A DNA stretch of 64,000 bases from contig MU863925.1 of assembly GCA_033296885.1 (NCBI GenBank), positions 178,661-242,660 on the forward strand, written 5' to 3'. Positions 45,157 to 56,330 of the stretch are shown here, in pieces (position 1 is the first letter of the stretch; every line of letters begins with the position of its first letter). Under the pieces are notes generated by a model, which had not been told where the DNA came from, did not search any database, and worked only from the letters and a program-made list of their open reading frames with translations. This stretch comes from Triangularia verruculosa. Lineage: Eukaryota > Ascomycota > Sordariomycetes > Sordariales > Podosporaceae. The position numbers and the translations under genes were made by a program.

Positions 45157-47574
45157 TTAAGCAGGCAACCCGCGCTTCTCGCTTTCTGTGAAGAAAATGA
45201 CCATACGCCAGAGCTTCTTGACCAGGTCTTCAGCATCCTCGTCCAGGGCCTCGCCCAATGTTTCTACGAGCTCAGCCGGCTTCTGGTGCTTGCGGAGGTG
45301 TTCCTCCACCACGTCCACCAAGAACTGCTCCTGAACACCCAGGAACTCAACCACCTTCTTCTCCACAAATGGCCGAAGCTTGTCGCGGATGATGCCTTCC
45401 TCCAAGTAATCCCACTTGACATCCCAGGCCCAGAGACCCTCCTTGTCGACGGGAATTTCTTGTGCGAGCGCACGGACAGCGTTGGCAATGTCCTCTTCTG
45501 TCATGGCCTTGGTGTCGGTGATTGGCTCAAACTTGATGGGGATCAAGGTCCTCTTCGCCGTCTTGTCTTGCTCGTCATCGTCTAGAAGACCCTCCACCTC
45601 AGCAACGGTGCGCCTTGTCGTCGCCGCGCGCTGGGCGACCTTCTGCGCAGCAGCACCGAAAGAAATGGTAACCTTCTGTGGTGCCGCGGGCGCAGCAGGC
45701 CGGCTGGCCACGATCTCCTCGGCCTGGCGCTCGAGGAACGAATCGGCCATGCCTCTGGCCTGCTCCATATCAGCCTCAGCCCTGCGCAACTCGTCCTGCT
45801 CCTGCCTTCTGTCCATTTCGTCGCGTGCCGCCTCCTGGTTGCGGAATGCAGTCCGATCACGGATCCATTGGCTGTGGTCGCGGTAGTAGAGGTGAACCTT
45901 GCGCGACGCTTCCCTGTCGTCGTCCCAGTTCTTCTCTTTATCCAATTGATCCTCTTTCTTCCTCGCGAAGCCTTCTGTCTCCGCCTTTTCGCGCTCACGC
46001 TCTCTCTCGAGAGCAGCTCCACGTTGTCTCTCGCGGTTGACCCATTTCCGCTCGGCCTCTAGATAGGCCTTATCATCCTCTGCGCGTTGCTTGGCGAGCT
46101 CCCGCTCGTGGAGCTCTTCGTCATCGGCATCTGTGTCATCCTCATCCCGGAATTGCGGTCCATGACCATTCGTGGTACCCCCGTTCACGAAATCAATGCC
46201 TCTGTTTTGCCCTCTAGGACCGGAAGGTGCATTTGGGACGCCACGGGGACCGAGGGGGATGTTGTTAGAGTTGCCGCTCGGTGGGGGGGAGTCCAGACGG
46301 GACTTGCGTGGAGCGCCGTTCCGCTGCCTCTCCTGCTCCTCAAACTCCTCCTCTCTTCTGAGTCGTTCCAAATCCCTGCGGTTACTTCTATCTCTGAAGG
46401 CAGCAATTTCGGCAGCAACTGTAGCACGCATTTCAGCAGGAATATCGGCGAGATCATCCTCAGGCGCGATAGGAATGTTGATCACTTCGACATTGTCATC
46501 CATCCCGTTGATGCCATTTCCCATGGCGACATCCCCTTCGGCATCCTTACCAACGCGCGGGTAGAAAAGGTTGCGAATAAAGTGCCTGAGGGATTGTCGA
46601 GCGTCGTACAACCTTGCATCGTAGTTGGAATCGTCGGGAAGCGCCTCTTTCCAAGATTCAATGTACTTTTCGGTGCTGGCGTCGACAACAACCTGTAGCT
46701 TGACTTTCTCGATGTCCTCGAACTTGTCATCTTCGTCGGCTGGCGGGTTTTCGATCGGCGATTGCTTCTTCACGGGTACCTCGATGTCTTTGAGTAACTC
46801 CACAGCCATGGCTAGTGATTCGGGGTCTTCGTACTGGGCAAAACCAAACAGATCCCCCTTGTGCTCAGAAAGATGGGACTGGGCCGAGCCCCATCTCTGC
46901 ACCTTGCCAACTGTGTTCAAAAATTTCTGAATGCCTTCGTCGCCGCCCACGCCGTTGGGAATCTTGTGCACGAATATCGTCCTGAGTCTCTCCTCGGCGG
47001 TAGGCGGTACTAATGATTGCACATTCTCTCTCATCTGCGCCCGAGACTGATCGTGCCTGTCGGAACCAAGACCTGGTCTAGCTGATGTGGGAGTGTGGGA
47101 GTCTCGTCGATCGGTCAGAGAGGCACCGGGTTTGAGAGGCGGCACGGTGGCGCCGAGTCGGATTACGGGGGCATTGAAGTTGATGTTGGGGAGATTGGGC
47201 GGCGGTTGGAAGGAAGCAGGGAGGCCGCTTGGTCGATTAGCTTGAGCAGAGATACTGGACTGCTGGACACCCGGGGGTGGTGCCATTCCAGGGGCAGAGG
47301 ACATGCCTGGAGGAGGACCTGGTGGACGGTTAGCAACAGCAGGATATCCAACGTGGGGACAACAATCACATACCTAAACCGGGCGGAGGTGCCATTCCAG
47401 GAGCATGGGTAGCGCCTGGGAAGGCAGGATAGCTTGGGGGAGCGCCATAGGGCGGTGCTACAAGGTTAAGAATGTCAGCAGCAGGTATCAAAGGAAGCCC
47501 AGAGCGATCGCGAGGCTGCGATGGAAGACCGCGACAAGCAAGGCTGACCCACCTCCGTAGGGGTTGTATGCCAT
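45157..47574 (-). CDS. RBM25/Snu71-like splicing factor (RRM plus PWI domain)
   Basis: Three exons, complement(join(45157..47318, 47374..47457, 47553..47574)), 755 aa. The 22-nt first exon encodes MAYNPYG; introns of 95 and 55 bp then yield a Pro/Gly-rich start (APPYGAPPSYPAFPG...). An RRM-like domain begins near residue 147 (RTIFVHKIPNGVGG, with FGFAQY as the RNP1-like segment). A long Arg/Glu/Asp-rich charged coiled region covers about residues 330-560. The C-terminal 100 residues (WDVKWDYLEEGII...LWRMVIFFTESE) form a PWI nucleic-acid-binding domain. This order matches RBM25 and yeast Snu71, components associated with U1 snRNP and alternative splicing. Nuclear. It is divergent from the bS21m gene. 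Confidence 0.88.
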
Positions 47575-48237
47575 CGCCGAGAATTATCAGCGATGTTGAT
47601 ATCAAGTAAGCCGTAGACGCCGAGAGGTTTCCTTTCCGCAGTACTGTTGGTCGGCGCGACACCGGTGAGCTCTTGCGATGGTCGAGGGTCGTGCTGGTGA
47701 GGACTTGAATTTGTTGTCTTGAGAGCGACCGGCAAAAGTTCAACGCCAGCCAGCGACACCAGCAAGCGCACGGTCCATGGCCATGGCGGCGGTACATGGA
47801 AGTCCTGGCCCACCTTTGCGCTCACTTCCATCAGCCACATGCATTGGCACAAGACAGAATCAACAACAGGTGAACCTTGCTCCAAAGTTCTGAAACTGCT
47901 GTTTTTGGAAAGCCTTTGCCGGACCATTGGCACATCTGGTACACTGGAGACTAAAGATACTTATTGTGGCATCCTCCGGTGCTCGTTTCCGCCGACTTCA
48001 ACGCCGTCTACATGACGCACCAGCCACCTTTGCAGTGAGTGACACCAGCCACAATCCCCTACCAACACGGAGATAGCCGTGCCGAGAGCGCGACTTCAAG
48101 AAAATCATTCGAACTTTGTCTGTCCTGAGCACCTCAACGGCAGCCCCGCGGATATCCGTGATCAATCGCGTACGCTGTCCCTCGCTGTAACCCCTGCTTC
48201 TCCTGTCGTAGATACTGACCTTCCTGCCCTCAGAATC
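47575..48237. promoter_or_regulatory. Shared divergent promoter region
   Basis: About 660 bp separate the starts of the splicing factor gene (-) and the mitoribosomal gene (+), both core genes. It likely holds both promoters. No motif is claimed. Confidence 0.4.
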
Positions 48238-48954
48238 ATGGAGTTCCGCCCCCTCGCCCAGATCTGTCGCACAGCAGCGACAGCGTCATCCAAACCATCA
48301 TCACCCCTCCTCAACCTCAACCAGCACTCCCCTTTCTCCACCGCCCGAGTCCTCCTCCAAGAAGCCGCCGCCCGTGCCCCTCAATCCTCCTCCTCCTCCT
48401 CCTCCCAGTCCTCCCTACCACCCCGTCCCCGAGTCCTTGGCCTCTCCTCCAAACTCAACCAGACCCCGGCTCCCCGACCACCCCCCCTCCGAACCGAGCC
48501 CTTGTTCGGCTCCTCCGGCACCGGCTCCCTCCTCAGCCCGCGCAAGAACATCTTCTCCCGCACCGCCGGCAAGCAAGACAACCAGGTCAACATCTCGGCC
48601 CTGATCAACCGAGACGCCAAGCAGTCCCTCGGCAAGGAGTCCGGCACCCTCTCTATCCTCGACAGCGACATCTTCAAGCAAACCTCTGGCCTCCAGGCCC
48701 AGGAGGTCCGCCTCCGCCCCACCACCGGCCGCACAATTCCCGTCAAGAGCAACGACCCGGCTAGAGCGTTCAAACTGCTCAACAGGCTGTGCTTCCTCAA
48801 CAGACTGTCCGCTACTGCGAGGGACCAGCGGTTTCACGAGCGGCCGGCGCTCAAGAGGAAGAGGAAGCTTAGGGAGAGGTGGAGGTCGAGATTCAAGGAC
48901 GGGTTCCAGGCGGCGATTGACAGGACGATGGAGTTGAGGAGGCAGGGGTGGTAA
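48238..48954 (+). CDS. MRP21: Mitochondrial small ribosomal subunit protein bS21m
   Basis: A 238-aa frame from MEFRPLAQICRTAATAS, an Arg/Ser/Ala-rich start typical of a mitochondrial presequence. A low-complexity Ser/Pro stretch covers residues about 45-90. The C-terminal 60 residues (RAFKLLNRLCFLNRLSATARDQRFHERPALKRKRKL, in part) are the S21 domain: two basic helices with R-x-x-F...P-x-x-K/R-R-K. Fungal S21m proteins carry long N-terminal extensions like this one. Upstream in-frame sequence to 48079 lacks an ATG. Confidence 0.85.
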   Translation: MEFRPLAQICRTAATASSKPSSPLLNLNQHSPFSTARVLLQEAAARAPQSSSSSSSQSSLPPRPRVLGLSSKLNQTPAPRPPPLRTEPLFGSSGTGSLLSPRKNIFSRTAGKQDNQVNISALINRDAKQSLGKESGTLSILDSDIFKQTSGLQAQEVRLRPTTGRTIPVKSNDPARAFKLLNRLCFLNRLSATARDQRFHERPALKRKRKLRERWRSRFKDGFQAAIDRTMELRRQGW

Positions 48955-49312
48955 GATACAGAAAGGGAAGGGGATGGGTGTACATCTTGTAACAACAGTA
49001 ATCAGCAAGTCACAAGAGGGTCAAAAAATAGACAATGTTTGGTATTTCTGTTTCTGGCAATTGTTCAGCGTCTCTGCTTCTCTGGTACCTATCCTGCTGT
49101 CTCTTTCTCTCTCTCCCCCCACTTCCTAGTGTGTGTATACAAGCTGCAAACTAATACCAGCGTTTCCCATCGCTCACAATAATCTACCAAGCACTCGCCC
49201 ATACCGCTCCTCCCAATTGTGTATACAAACTGCAAAGTAACAAAACAAAAAGGTATCCATCGCTATCGATCTATCAGCAATACTCTCCTCCCCAAAAAAT
49301 TCTACTTCTTTC
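48955..49312. other. Intergenic between convergent genes
   Basis: 3' flanks of bS21m and the HAUS6-like gene. TATACAA(A)CTGCAAA occurs twice (about 49136 and 49223). Confidence 0.5.
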
Positions 49313-51712
49313 CTAAAAATCAGTCGTGGCCCAATTCCTGCCTCTCATAACTGGCGTCCCAATCGGACTCGTCGCAATCTTAGGCCTGCTCATAAACACG
49401 GCCTCGTAATCATCCTCCTTCCCTTCGTTGATCAGCTCCTCGGCGATCAGCAACGTCGTGTTCCCCTCGTCTTGGTAATCTTCTCCTTCCTCGTCTAGCG
49501 AAGAGAAGTACCCGCTCCTGGGCCTTCCTCCTTGGTTCTGCGGTGTGGCAGGTGCGGCTTTGGCTTGCCGGAGTGATCGCCTGCGCTCAATCTGCGCCTT
49601 TTGCTTGACGGCCTCGAAATTGGCCATGGAGCGCCGGGTGCGGGAGACGAGGTCTTCATAGCCGTTGCTGCCTGTTAGTGGGGATGGAGGAGTGGGAACG
49701 ATGGTGGGAGGTTGGGGTTGTTTTTGTGGTTCTGGAGCGGGAGAGTCAAGGAGAAGGTCGTCATCTTCGGCGGAGACGCGGAGGTTGGCGTGGGAGGTGC
49801 GCCGGGCCATGGAGAGGCGGGTTCGCTCGGCTAATGAGAGGGTGTGTCTGTTGCGCTTGATGGGAGAGGGGGAGGCATTATTAACGGAAGCGAGGATTTG
49901 GTCGGCCATCTCTTGAGTTGGAGATGGTGCGAACTCCTCTGGCGATGGGAGCAGCTCCGGAGAGAGCTGGGGAGCAGGTAGAACGGTGTTGCGTGTTGGA
50001 GTTAGAACCGGCTTAGGTGGTGAGCTGAGGCGCCTTCGCGGGCTTTGTGTAGGTGTTGGTGTTTGGGTAGGCTCTCGTCTTCTCGGGGATGGCGTGTTCG
50101 ACTGGATGGTTGCGGACCTGCGGAGAGTGTGGCGGGAGGGTGTTGTTGGGATCTCGTTGAAGTCGATTTCGTCGTTGTAGAATGATTGGGCCTTGCGAAG
50201 GACCGGCTCGAAGACCGGCTCGAGCTTGATAGGGTTGCGGTGCGGAGGAGAGGGTCGGGCAGCTATCGGTGTTGGCTCATGATCGCTGATATCTGAGATT
50301 TCTTCACTTTCAGACTCGATAACGCCATCCAAATCCAACGGCGGCACTTCTGTAGGCGCTTGTTGGAAAAAGGACGGGATTCGAGGGGCAGTGGGAGCGA
50401 TACTGTCCAACTCGGCCTTCAAATTCAAAATCAGTTTCTCGTATTCGTGATCGAAGTTGCTTGGCTTGGTGGAGGCAAGCTTCTTTGAATTTGCACGCCC
50501 AATGTGTAGGGTTTCGTGGCCTCTGAATCCCAGGTCGATACCACTTTGTCGTTCTTGAACTCCAGCCTGTGGTTTGGCAGATTCTGGTGCGGCTTTCCCA
50601 AACATCCTCTGGCGGAAACCCTGCCATTTCTCTAGTCTTTCCTTCTGGCTCCTCACGCGTACGTCAAGCTGTTCCAACAAACCAGGCTCTTTCTCGTCCA
50701 GCTCGGCCAGCCTATCAGACTGAACCCTCCTCCAGACCCTGTCGAAGGGCGCAGACAAGACACCGTCTTTTTGCGCTTCGCTGTCGCCGCGGAGGAGCGT
50801 CTCCATCCAGCGCTCGCTTCCAGTCCAGTTGTTCCTGAGTGTCCGCCATACATCTCGCCGGGCCTGTTCTGGCACACCTTGCTCGTCCTCTTCCTGGTCC
50901 TGTTGTTGCCTCCTCCGACGGACAATGTCCCCTTCCTTCTCTGCCAGCAGTCCAGCGAGCTCATCGAATCGTTCTTTCAATTTATTCCTTTCGTCCAATG
51001 TTCTCTGCAAGGAGACCCTGTGCGCCAACACCAATACGGTCAACTCTCCTTTGTCCCCAGAATAACCCATGTTCTCCAGTGCCAGTCTCTGCGCCAATGC
51101 TGGTGGGATTGGGTCACGCGAATTCAGCTGCCTTTCGGCGACAACCTTCTTCAACACGGCCGACGAGAAGACGGCCAAGACCTCTTCCAGCCTCTCGCCC
51201 TTGCATTCGTCGAGCATAGTCTTGCGCACCACGGCATCTCTTCCAAGGACCCCATTCTTCTTCGCTTGTTCCAATTGCCTGAGCAGAGCGGCGCGCAAGT
51301 TCAGCGATTGAACCTGGTCGTTCGGCGGGAAGAATGGAAGCAGCTTGTTCCTCGTCTCGTCCCTGTCGTAGAGGGCGAAGAGGTGGTAGAGCGCCCATTC
51401 GACGCATTGGACCCGCTTCTTCTGACCGCCTGCATCTTTGGTGTTGAATGTCGAGGGAGAGATATCGGGCCAGTCGGGCGAGAGGTCTAGATCGAGGAGG
51501 CGGAGGTTCGTGAGGAAGAGCGAGACGTTGGAGATGGCAGACGGCGAGGCGACAGCAGGCAAGGAAGCTGATGGCTGCGGCGGCGGGGCAGCTGGGGTAG
51601 TTCCGCGGATAGAGTTCAGGGTCGTCGAAGGGGGCGGCTTGCTAAGATGAGTGGGCGCACGGGTCGATCGAGTACGGGTGACAAGGGATATGGTCGAGGT
51701 AAGGTTCGCCAT
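49313..51712 (-). CDS. HAUS augmin-like complex subunit 6 (HAUS6-like) protein
   Basis: A 799-aa single-exon frame from MANLTSTISLVTRTR at 51712. Residues about 55-270 contain NVSLFLTNLRLLDLD, RVQCVEWALYHLFALYD, FFPPNDQVQSLNLR and LEEVLAVFSSAVLKKVV. These resemble the HAUS6 N-terminal domain, in which the subunit folds as a calponin-homology-like head. A charged coiled-coil stretch follows (about 290-420) and then a long Ser/Pro-rich disordered C-terminus with Arg-Arg-Ser clusters. Augmin recruits gamma-tubulin to spindle microtubules to drive branching nucleation; it is present in some filamentous fungi and absent from budding yeast. The upstream extension to 51775 does not start with ATG. 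Confidence 0.75.
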   Translation of the reverse strand: MANLTSTISLVTRTRSTRAPTHLSKPPPSTTLNSIRGTTPAAPPPQPSASLPAVASPSAISNVSLFLTNLRLLDLDLSPDWPDISPSTFNTKDAGGQKKRVQCVEWALYHLFALYDRDETRNKLLPFFPPNDQVQSLNLRAALLRQLEQAKKNGVLGRDAVVRKTMLDECKGERLEEVLAVFSSAVLKKVVAERQLNSRDPIPPALAQRLALENMGYSGDKGELTVLVLAHRVSLQRTLDERNKLKERFDELAGLLAEKEGDIVRRRRQQQDQEEDEQGVPEQARRDVWRTLRNNWTGSERWMETLLRGDSEAQKDGVLSAPFDRVWRRVQSDRLAELDEKEPGLLEQLDVRVRSQKERLEKWQGFRQRMFGKAAPESAKPQAGVQERQSGIDLGFRGHETLHIGRANSKKLASTKPSNFDHEYEKLILNLKAELDSIAPTAPRIPSFFQQAPTEVPPLDLDGVIESESEEISDISDHEPTPIAARPSPPHRNPIKLEPVFEPVLRKAQSFYNDEIDFNEIPTTPSRHTLRRSATIQSNTPSPRRREPTQTPTPTQSPRRRLSSPPKPVLTPTRNTVLPAPQLSPELLPSPEEFAPSPTQEMADQILASVNNASPSPIKRNRHTLSLAERTRLSMARRTSHANLRVSAEDDDLLLDSPAPEPQKQPQPPTIVPTPPSPLTGSNGYEDLVSRTRRSMANFEAVKQKAQIERRRSLRQAKAAPATPQNQGGRPRSGYFSSLDEEGEDYQDEGNTTLLIAEELINEGKEDDYEAVFMSRPKIATSPIGTPVMRGRNWATTDF

Positions 51713-52785
51713 GGCTGGAGCATCTTCTTCTCTAACTCCGTCCAGATTCCCGGATGGGTATATGGGTGTACTCAAGTGCCCCGTGGTATCTCACTGTAAT
51801 CCAAGTTGTCGGTCCAGTGAATTGGTGACTGCGCAAAAGTCGCAAAGGGTGGAAAACAAGTGATGACGGCAGGGCTTCCTCTAGGAAAGAAAACAGGGCG
51901 AGCTCCAGGCGGTCAAGAGGCAGAACAGCTGGCAATTGAACACACGTGGACGGCGCATTCGGCAACACCAAGCTTCCTCGATCATGCACGTCGTAAACAA
52001 TCCAAGTGGGCCCGCCCTCGAGTCGCATGCGCTAGCGGACGGCATTTGCTGCGATTGGCTCAGTTGCCAGGGGCATCCAGGGTTAGGGTAAGAGATGTTC
52101 AATGTCGCAGTGTCTGATGCAACCTCGCACACAACCTTTAACTGACCTTTGGGAGGATCCGGCTCATTATCACCCGCAAACACTTCAACCATCTTTGAAC
52201 ACTTTGTTCTTGAATCTTGATTATTTCCCGAGTTACGCCGAGTCTTGTATATTATGGAAATAGTGATGCTAACCTTCCCAGTAATGAAGCTCAACCCACC
52301 TGACGAGTTGAATTCGAATGACCTCTCCCAGCGGAGCAAAGACAATGCCGGCTGCAAGCGTCGTCGAAGACTTTCAAGATGTGATCCCCTTATCTGATCG
52401 TGCATGATACCATCTGAAATTTCCCCATGCTATTCGTTCTCTTGACACCTGAGAACCGAGGCACTGCCATGGCGAATAGGCGCCTTCCAACCATTGTTGA
52501 CATTGTTCCAAACAGCCCTATTGTTGCTGAATATCTAGCCAAGCAGAAGGGAAGGTGGTAATTGACACGGCGATGTCTTGGTTCTGCTCTCAAAACACCC
52601 CATCCTTCTCCCTCGACGGGCATTATCCGACTCTAGCTGGAACAGTTCACCCCAATTCCATTATCGGCCACCTTGTCGTCGCCCGTCACTTCATATCCAA
52701 CTACATCTTTCCCTTCATTCTATCTTTCCAGGCTGACAGTTTGAACAAGTCTCACGACTCGCGTCGTGAGACCACAACCGGAGTC
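51713..52785. other. Divergent intergenic region (HAUS6 / DUF6604)
   Basis: About 1 kb between divergent genes, likely with both promoters. A GGTTAGGGTA element lies at 52081. An in-frame ATG at 52573 could lengthen the downstream gene but is not favoured. Confidence 0.4.
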
Positions 52786-55665
52786 ATGGCGATTCGTAAC
52801 ACCTATCTCCAGTACAAGCGAGACACCAGCTTGCTGCTTCGCTGGATGATAAAGACCTCCAATAACATCATCAAATCATCCATGCTCCTAAGGCCGGACG
52901 GAGAGCCCCGCGAAATCAACAGAACGGGCCAAATTGCTGTCACAGACTTCGTTCCTTTGTGTCAGTTCATCGCCGAGCATGTCATCAACATCTCGCCCTC
53001 GATTCACCGGCTCTTCCGATCCATCATCGACGCTCGAACGGCCAGTCATGGCTTTTTTCAACAAATCGCCGCTATCACCTCGGACAAGAAAATTGAACAA
53101 AGCAATGCCACCCATAAGTTCTTCATTGACACACTCATCGAAGCCTTGAAGGTGTTGGGAGGTACATTCGACGAGGCAAGAGTCGACCAACCTGCGGATC
53201 AGGACACAACTCCGGTAACCGAGGAGGAGGTCGAACAACTTATTTCAGCCAACCGATTTGCCGCTCTGCAGGTTCAGGATAACTGCAAAACTGCCAACCA
53301 GGACGACGAATCCAGCGACGAGGGATCCGAATCCCAGCGACAACCACCTGCGACTCACCGACGTAAGAAAAGCCGTAGTGGTAAAGGCAAGCGGGGCAAG
53401 CGAAATGCACAACGCAAAAAGTCTTCTATGTCTTCTACATCTAGCGAAGACCTTCCACTGGGAGAATACAAATTCACATCGGAACCCGACTCATGCCATG
53501 AAGAGTACTATGCTGCCTGCTTCAATGTCGTCCACAGCTGGATGCTTCTCCGTCAAGACCTCCAGGAGGTATGGCGGGACGTCGCGTACAAGAATCTGAA
53601 TGTCGCCGTTGCTGGCACCTTATCAAATCTCGCTATCTCCATGGTCAAACGATTCGCAACCGCCGTCTTCGTCAACTTCCCAGACCATGACTCATACGAA
53701 ACCATTTCGAACGGCGTCACCAGGGGTTATTCTCTTGAACAGCAGGAACAGCTTTTAGTTTACGCCTGGGCTCTTATCACCATCAACCATCACGGCAAGG
53801 CTCCCGCTGAAATGCCCAGAATCGATGTCCAGGAGCAACTGATGTTGCATACATATCAACACCTAGTGGACTTCATCACTGACTTCCAGTACACACGTTC
53901 TGGCCGGCCGACCAAGCGGATGCTAATTGAATTGAACACCTGGAAACCGGATTTGAACCTCGAGAAAGCGACAAAGAGCGAGCGGATAACATGGCGCCGA
54001 AGCTACACCATCAACTGGTTGTATGAGATGGTCAACGTCCACTTACAGCCGGGGCCTGGTCGTCGAAACATTCTCGGGCTTCAGGAGTTTGCAGGCTTTA
54101 TCACTTCTCTCGCTATGCGTAAGCCCGGTACGGAGATCAGCAGCAAGATCCTGCCTCATCATGTTTTCCAGCTCCAGTTGATGGTGGACTCGATGACAAT
54201 CTCGCGAGGCTGGAGTGTAGGTTTCTTGGAGGGTGACTTGCTGGAATCACCCGCCAGAGGGTTTTCTGCGGAGCGAGATATCACTGCGCGGTTTTTAAAC
54301 CCAAATATGGGTAAGAGCGGTCTAATCGCAAGTCTTGCCGTATTCCGGGACATCTGGGGAGTGAGCAACAACGAGCAACTACGAAACTCAGCAAATCCGC
54401 TCCGGACCGAGGTTGCCATTCTCAACGACTTGGTGGATGGTCTTCAGGACTCGCTTGGCCAGTCGACTTATTTCCTTGAACCAGCCAAAGTTTCTTCACG
54501 TTTCGCCAGTCCCCGCGGTAACGGCCTTTGGGTCCATTCCCCTTTTCTCTGCGGAGTCGGACTGGCTGAAGGGGCAGAATTGACGTATCGTGTCAGCCTA
54601 GGGCTTCTCAACAGGAATCCGGAACCGCTCATTCTCGGACATTTATACAACATGTTACTGAACCGTGGCTACATCAAATCGCCACGAGGAATCTGGGCAC
54701 TCTTCTTACATTTGTTTAAGGGCTGCATCTTCCCCGATGGCAAGGCACCCTCTTCCGACTACCATCAGGCTTTACTCTCACTTCTCCACGAATCCGCCAA
54801 GAGCTCTTGTCAAAAGTCATCATCACGCCACCGAGATTTGCTGAGACAATGGCGCAGCCAAGGCATCAGCCCACACCACGAGCTAGATGTTGGTGCCTAC
54901 AGCATATTCAGCCGAAAAAGCAACGCCGTTATCTACCGAGAGGCCAAATGGGATATTGATCACATCCCCGTCAAGGATCTTGACCTGAGATCCTCCCTGG
55001 CCAGCATTCAGCTCCTGGCAACAAAGCGTTTTCGTGATTCAACCACTGGTCGAATGAGGCTGGACGACACGGAGTTGACAAGACGGTATACAGCGTCAGG
55101 TTCAACCGAAGAGGGTATTTTAAAGAGTCTCTCCATTGCGGACGAAGGTCTCGGGGGCTTCGGCAAAACAAGTCGGACAAGCACACAGGACTCCAAGGCT
55201 CGCCGGGCTGCTAACGACATCAACGACGGCTACGCTGTTACCGACAGGATGTGGTTGAAAATTCTCAAGTGTGACATTATCAATGATTTCATGGGTGATC
55301 ACCCCTTATCAGGAGCCAATTACCTCGGGATGTTGGTGGCAAGCACCGTGTTGTTTCGCCGCATGTTTGTAATTCTCGGCGAGCGACGCAACGCGACATG
55401 GATGCGTGTCCTAGACACTCACATCCTACCTTGCAGAGATGCTGCATTTGCTCTCGCTCTCGAGGCAGTAGATCCCAAGAATCAGGACGAGGAGTTGTTG
55501 AAAGTCTTCGCCGAGACTCTCGAGGCTATCTCTCCCCCACGCGACTTTTATCTGCACTGGGATTACGTTAACTACCGCAGGCTAGAGGAGGAGCTGGAAA
55601 AGGGCAAAATCAGCAATGGGAAGGGAGAGGACTCGCTCGATGCCAACATCTGTTGCGTGATGTGA
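52786..55665 (+). CDS. DUF6604-type fungal protein with C-terminal CaaX box
   Basis: A 959-aa single-exon frame. The start MAIRNTYLQYKRDTSLLLRW at 52786 is the typical beginning of DUF6604-containing fungal proteins, with the domain covering roughly residues 1-250. It is followed by a Lys/Ser-rich linker (SHRRKKSRSGKGKRGKRN type, about residues 190-225) and a large region with no named domain. The last four residues are C-C-V-M, a good CaaX farnesylation signal with an extra adjacent Cys that could be palmitoylated. This would tether the protein to membranes. The function of DUF6604 proteins is unknown. Isolated from other genes of like function here. Confidence 0.78.
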   Translation: MAIRNTYLQYKRDTSLLLRWMIKTSNNIIKSSMLLRPDGEPREINRTGQIAVTDFVPLCQFIAEHVINISPSIHRLFRSIIDARTASHGFFQQIAAITSDKKIEQSNATHKFFIDTLIEALKVLGGTFDEARVDQPADQDTTPVTEEEVEQLISANRFAALQVQDNCKTANQDDESSDEGSESQRQPPATHRRKKSRSGKGKRGKRNAQRKKSSMSSTSSEDLPLGEYKFTSEPDSCHEEYYAACFNVVHSWMLLRQDLQEVWRDVAYKNLNVAVAGTLSNLAISMVKRFATAVFVNFPDHDSYETISNGVTRGYSLEQQEQLLVYAWALITINHHGKAPAEMPRIDVQEQLMLHTYQHLVDFITDFQYTRSGRPTKRMLIELNTWKPDLNLEKATKSERITWRRSYTINWLYEMVNVHLQPGPGRRNILGLQEFAGFITSLAMRKPGTEISSKILPHHVFQLQLMVDSMTISRGWSVGFLEGDLLESPARGFSAERDITARFLNPNMGKSGLIASLAVFRDIWGVSNNEQLRNSANPLRTEVAILNDLVDGLQDSLGQSTYFLEPAKVSSRFASPRGNGLWVHSPFLCGVGLAEGAELTYRVSLGLLNRNPEPLILGHLYNMLLNRGYIKSPRGIWALFLHLFKGCIFPDGKAPSSDYHQALLSLLHESAKSSCQKSSSRHRDLLRQWRSQGISPHHELDVGAYSIFSRKSNAVIYREAKWDIDHIPVKDLDLRSSLASIQLLATKRFRDSTTGRMRLDDTELTRRYTASGSTEEGILKSLSIADEGLGGFGKTSRTSTQDSKARRAANDINDGYAVTDRMWLKILKCDIINDFMGDHPLSGANYLGMLVASTVLFRRMFVILGERRNATWMRVLDTHILPCRDAAFALALEAVDPKNQDEELLKVFAETLEAISPPRDFYLHWDYVNYRRLEEELEKGKISNGKGEDSLDANICCVM

Positions 55666-56330
55666 GGTCTCACGGGCCTTGCCTGGGTAGCATACAGCTG
55701 CTTCAGGTCGCGAATTGTTCTAGTGTTTACACATGGGTGGTCGAACTAAGCAGAAAGAGATGAAAAGGATGTCCGTACCTAGCTTACATAATATCTTTAT
55801 CACTTTAATATGTCCCCCATTCATATGCTTCACTTCCACGAGAATTAAACGGAGGCGGATCTCTCATGATAGGTAACAAGCCTCCGCGACCATTTAAGGC
55901 CTGAGAGTTTCTCTTGAAGATTTATTTAAATAGGTACCTATAAGCCTGGTAATCCACGTCGTCGTGGTGATCAAACCATTTGTTATAGGGGACTTGGGCT
56001 ATAGCTTGTGTTTGACCCTAGCGGTCAACTGTCACAACCACAAGATATAGATAATTAGCCTAGGCCCCCTATAACTAATGCCCCAGCCTTCACGGCGACG
56101 GAAGATCCTCCACATCACCCAAGCAATCTCTTATCACTCCCATATACCATCCTTGCACCTTAGGTATGTCCGCCAATGCTATCCCCTGGATCATCAAGAC
56201 CATCCTCAGTTCCCACAACACCCCTCTCTCCGGCAATCACTCCAAGACAGCAACTCCCTATCATTTTCCATCCGTTAGCATCATTCCTTCACCAACAATA
56301 ACCAATAGAAAACCTAGAGTCAACCCACCT
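55666..56330. other. Intergenic
   Basis: No gene seen. An ATAGGTACCTATA palindrome lies at about 55931-55942. Confidence 0.4.
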
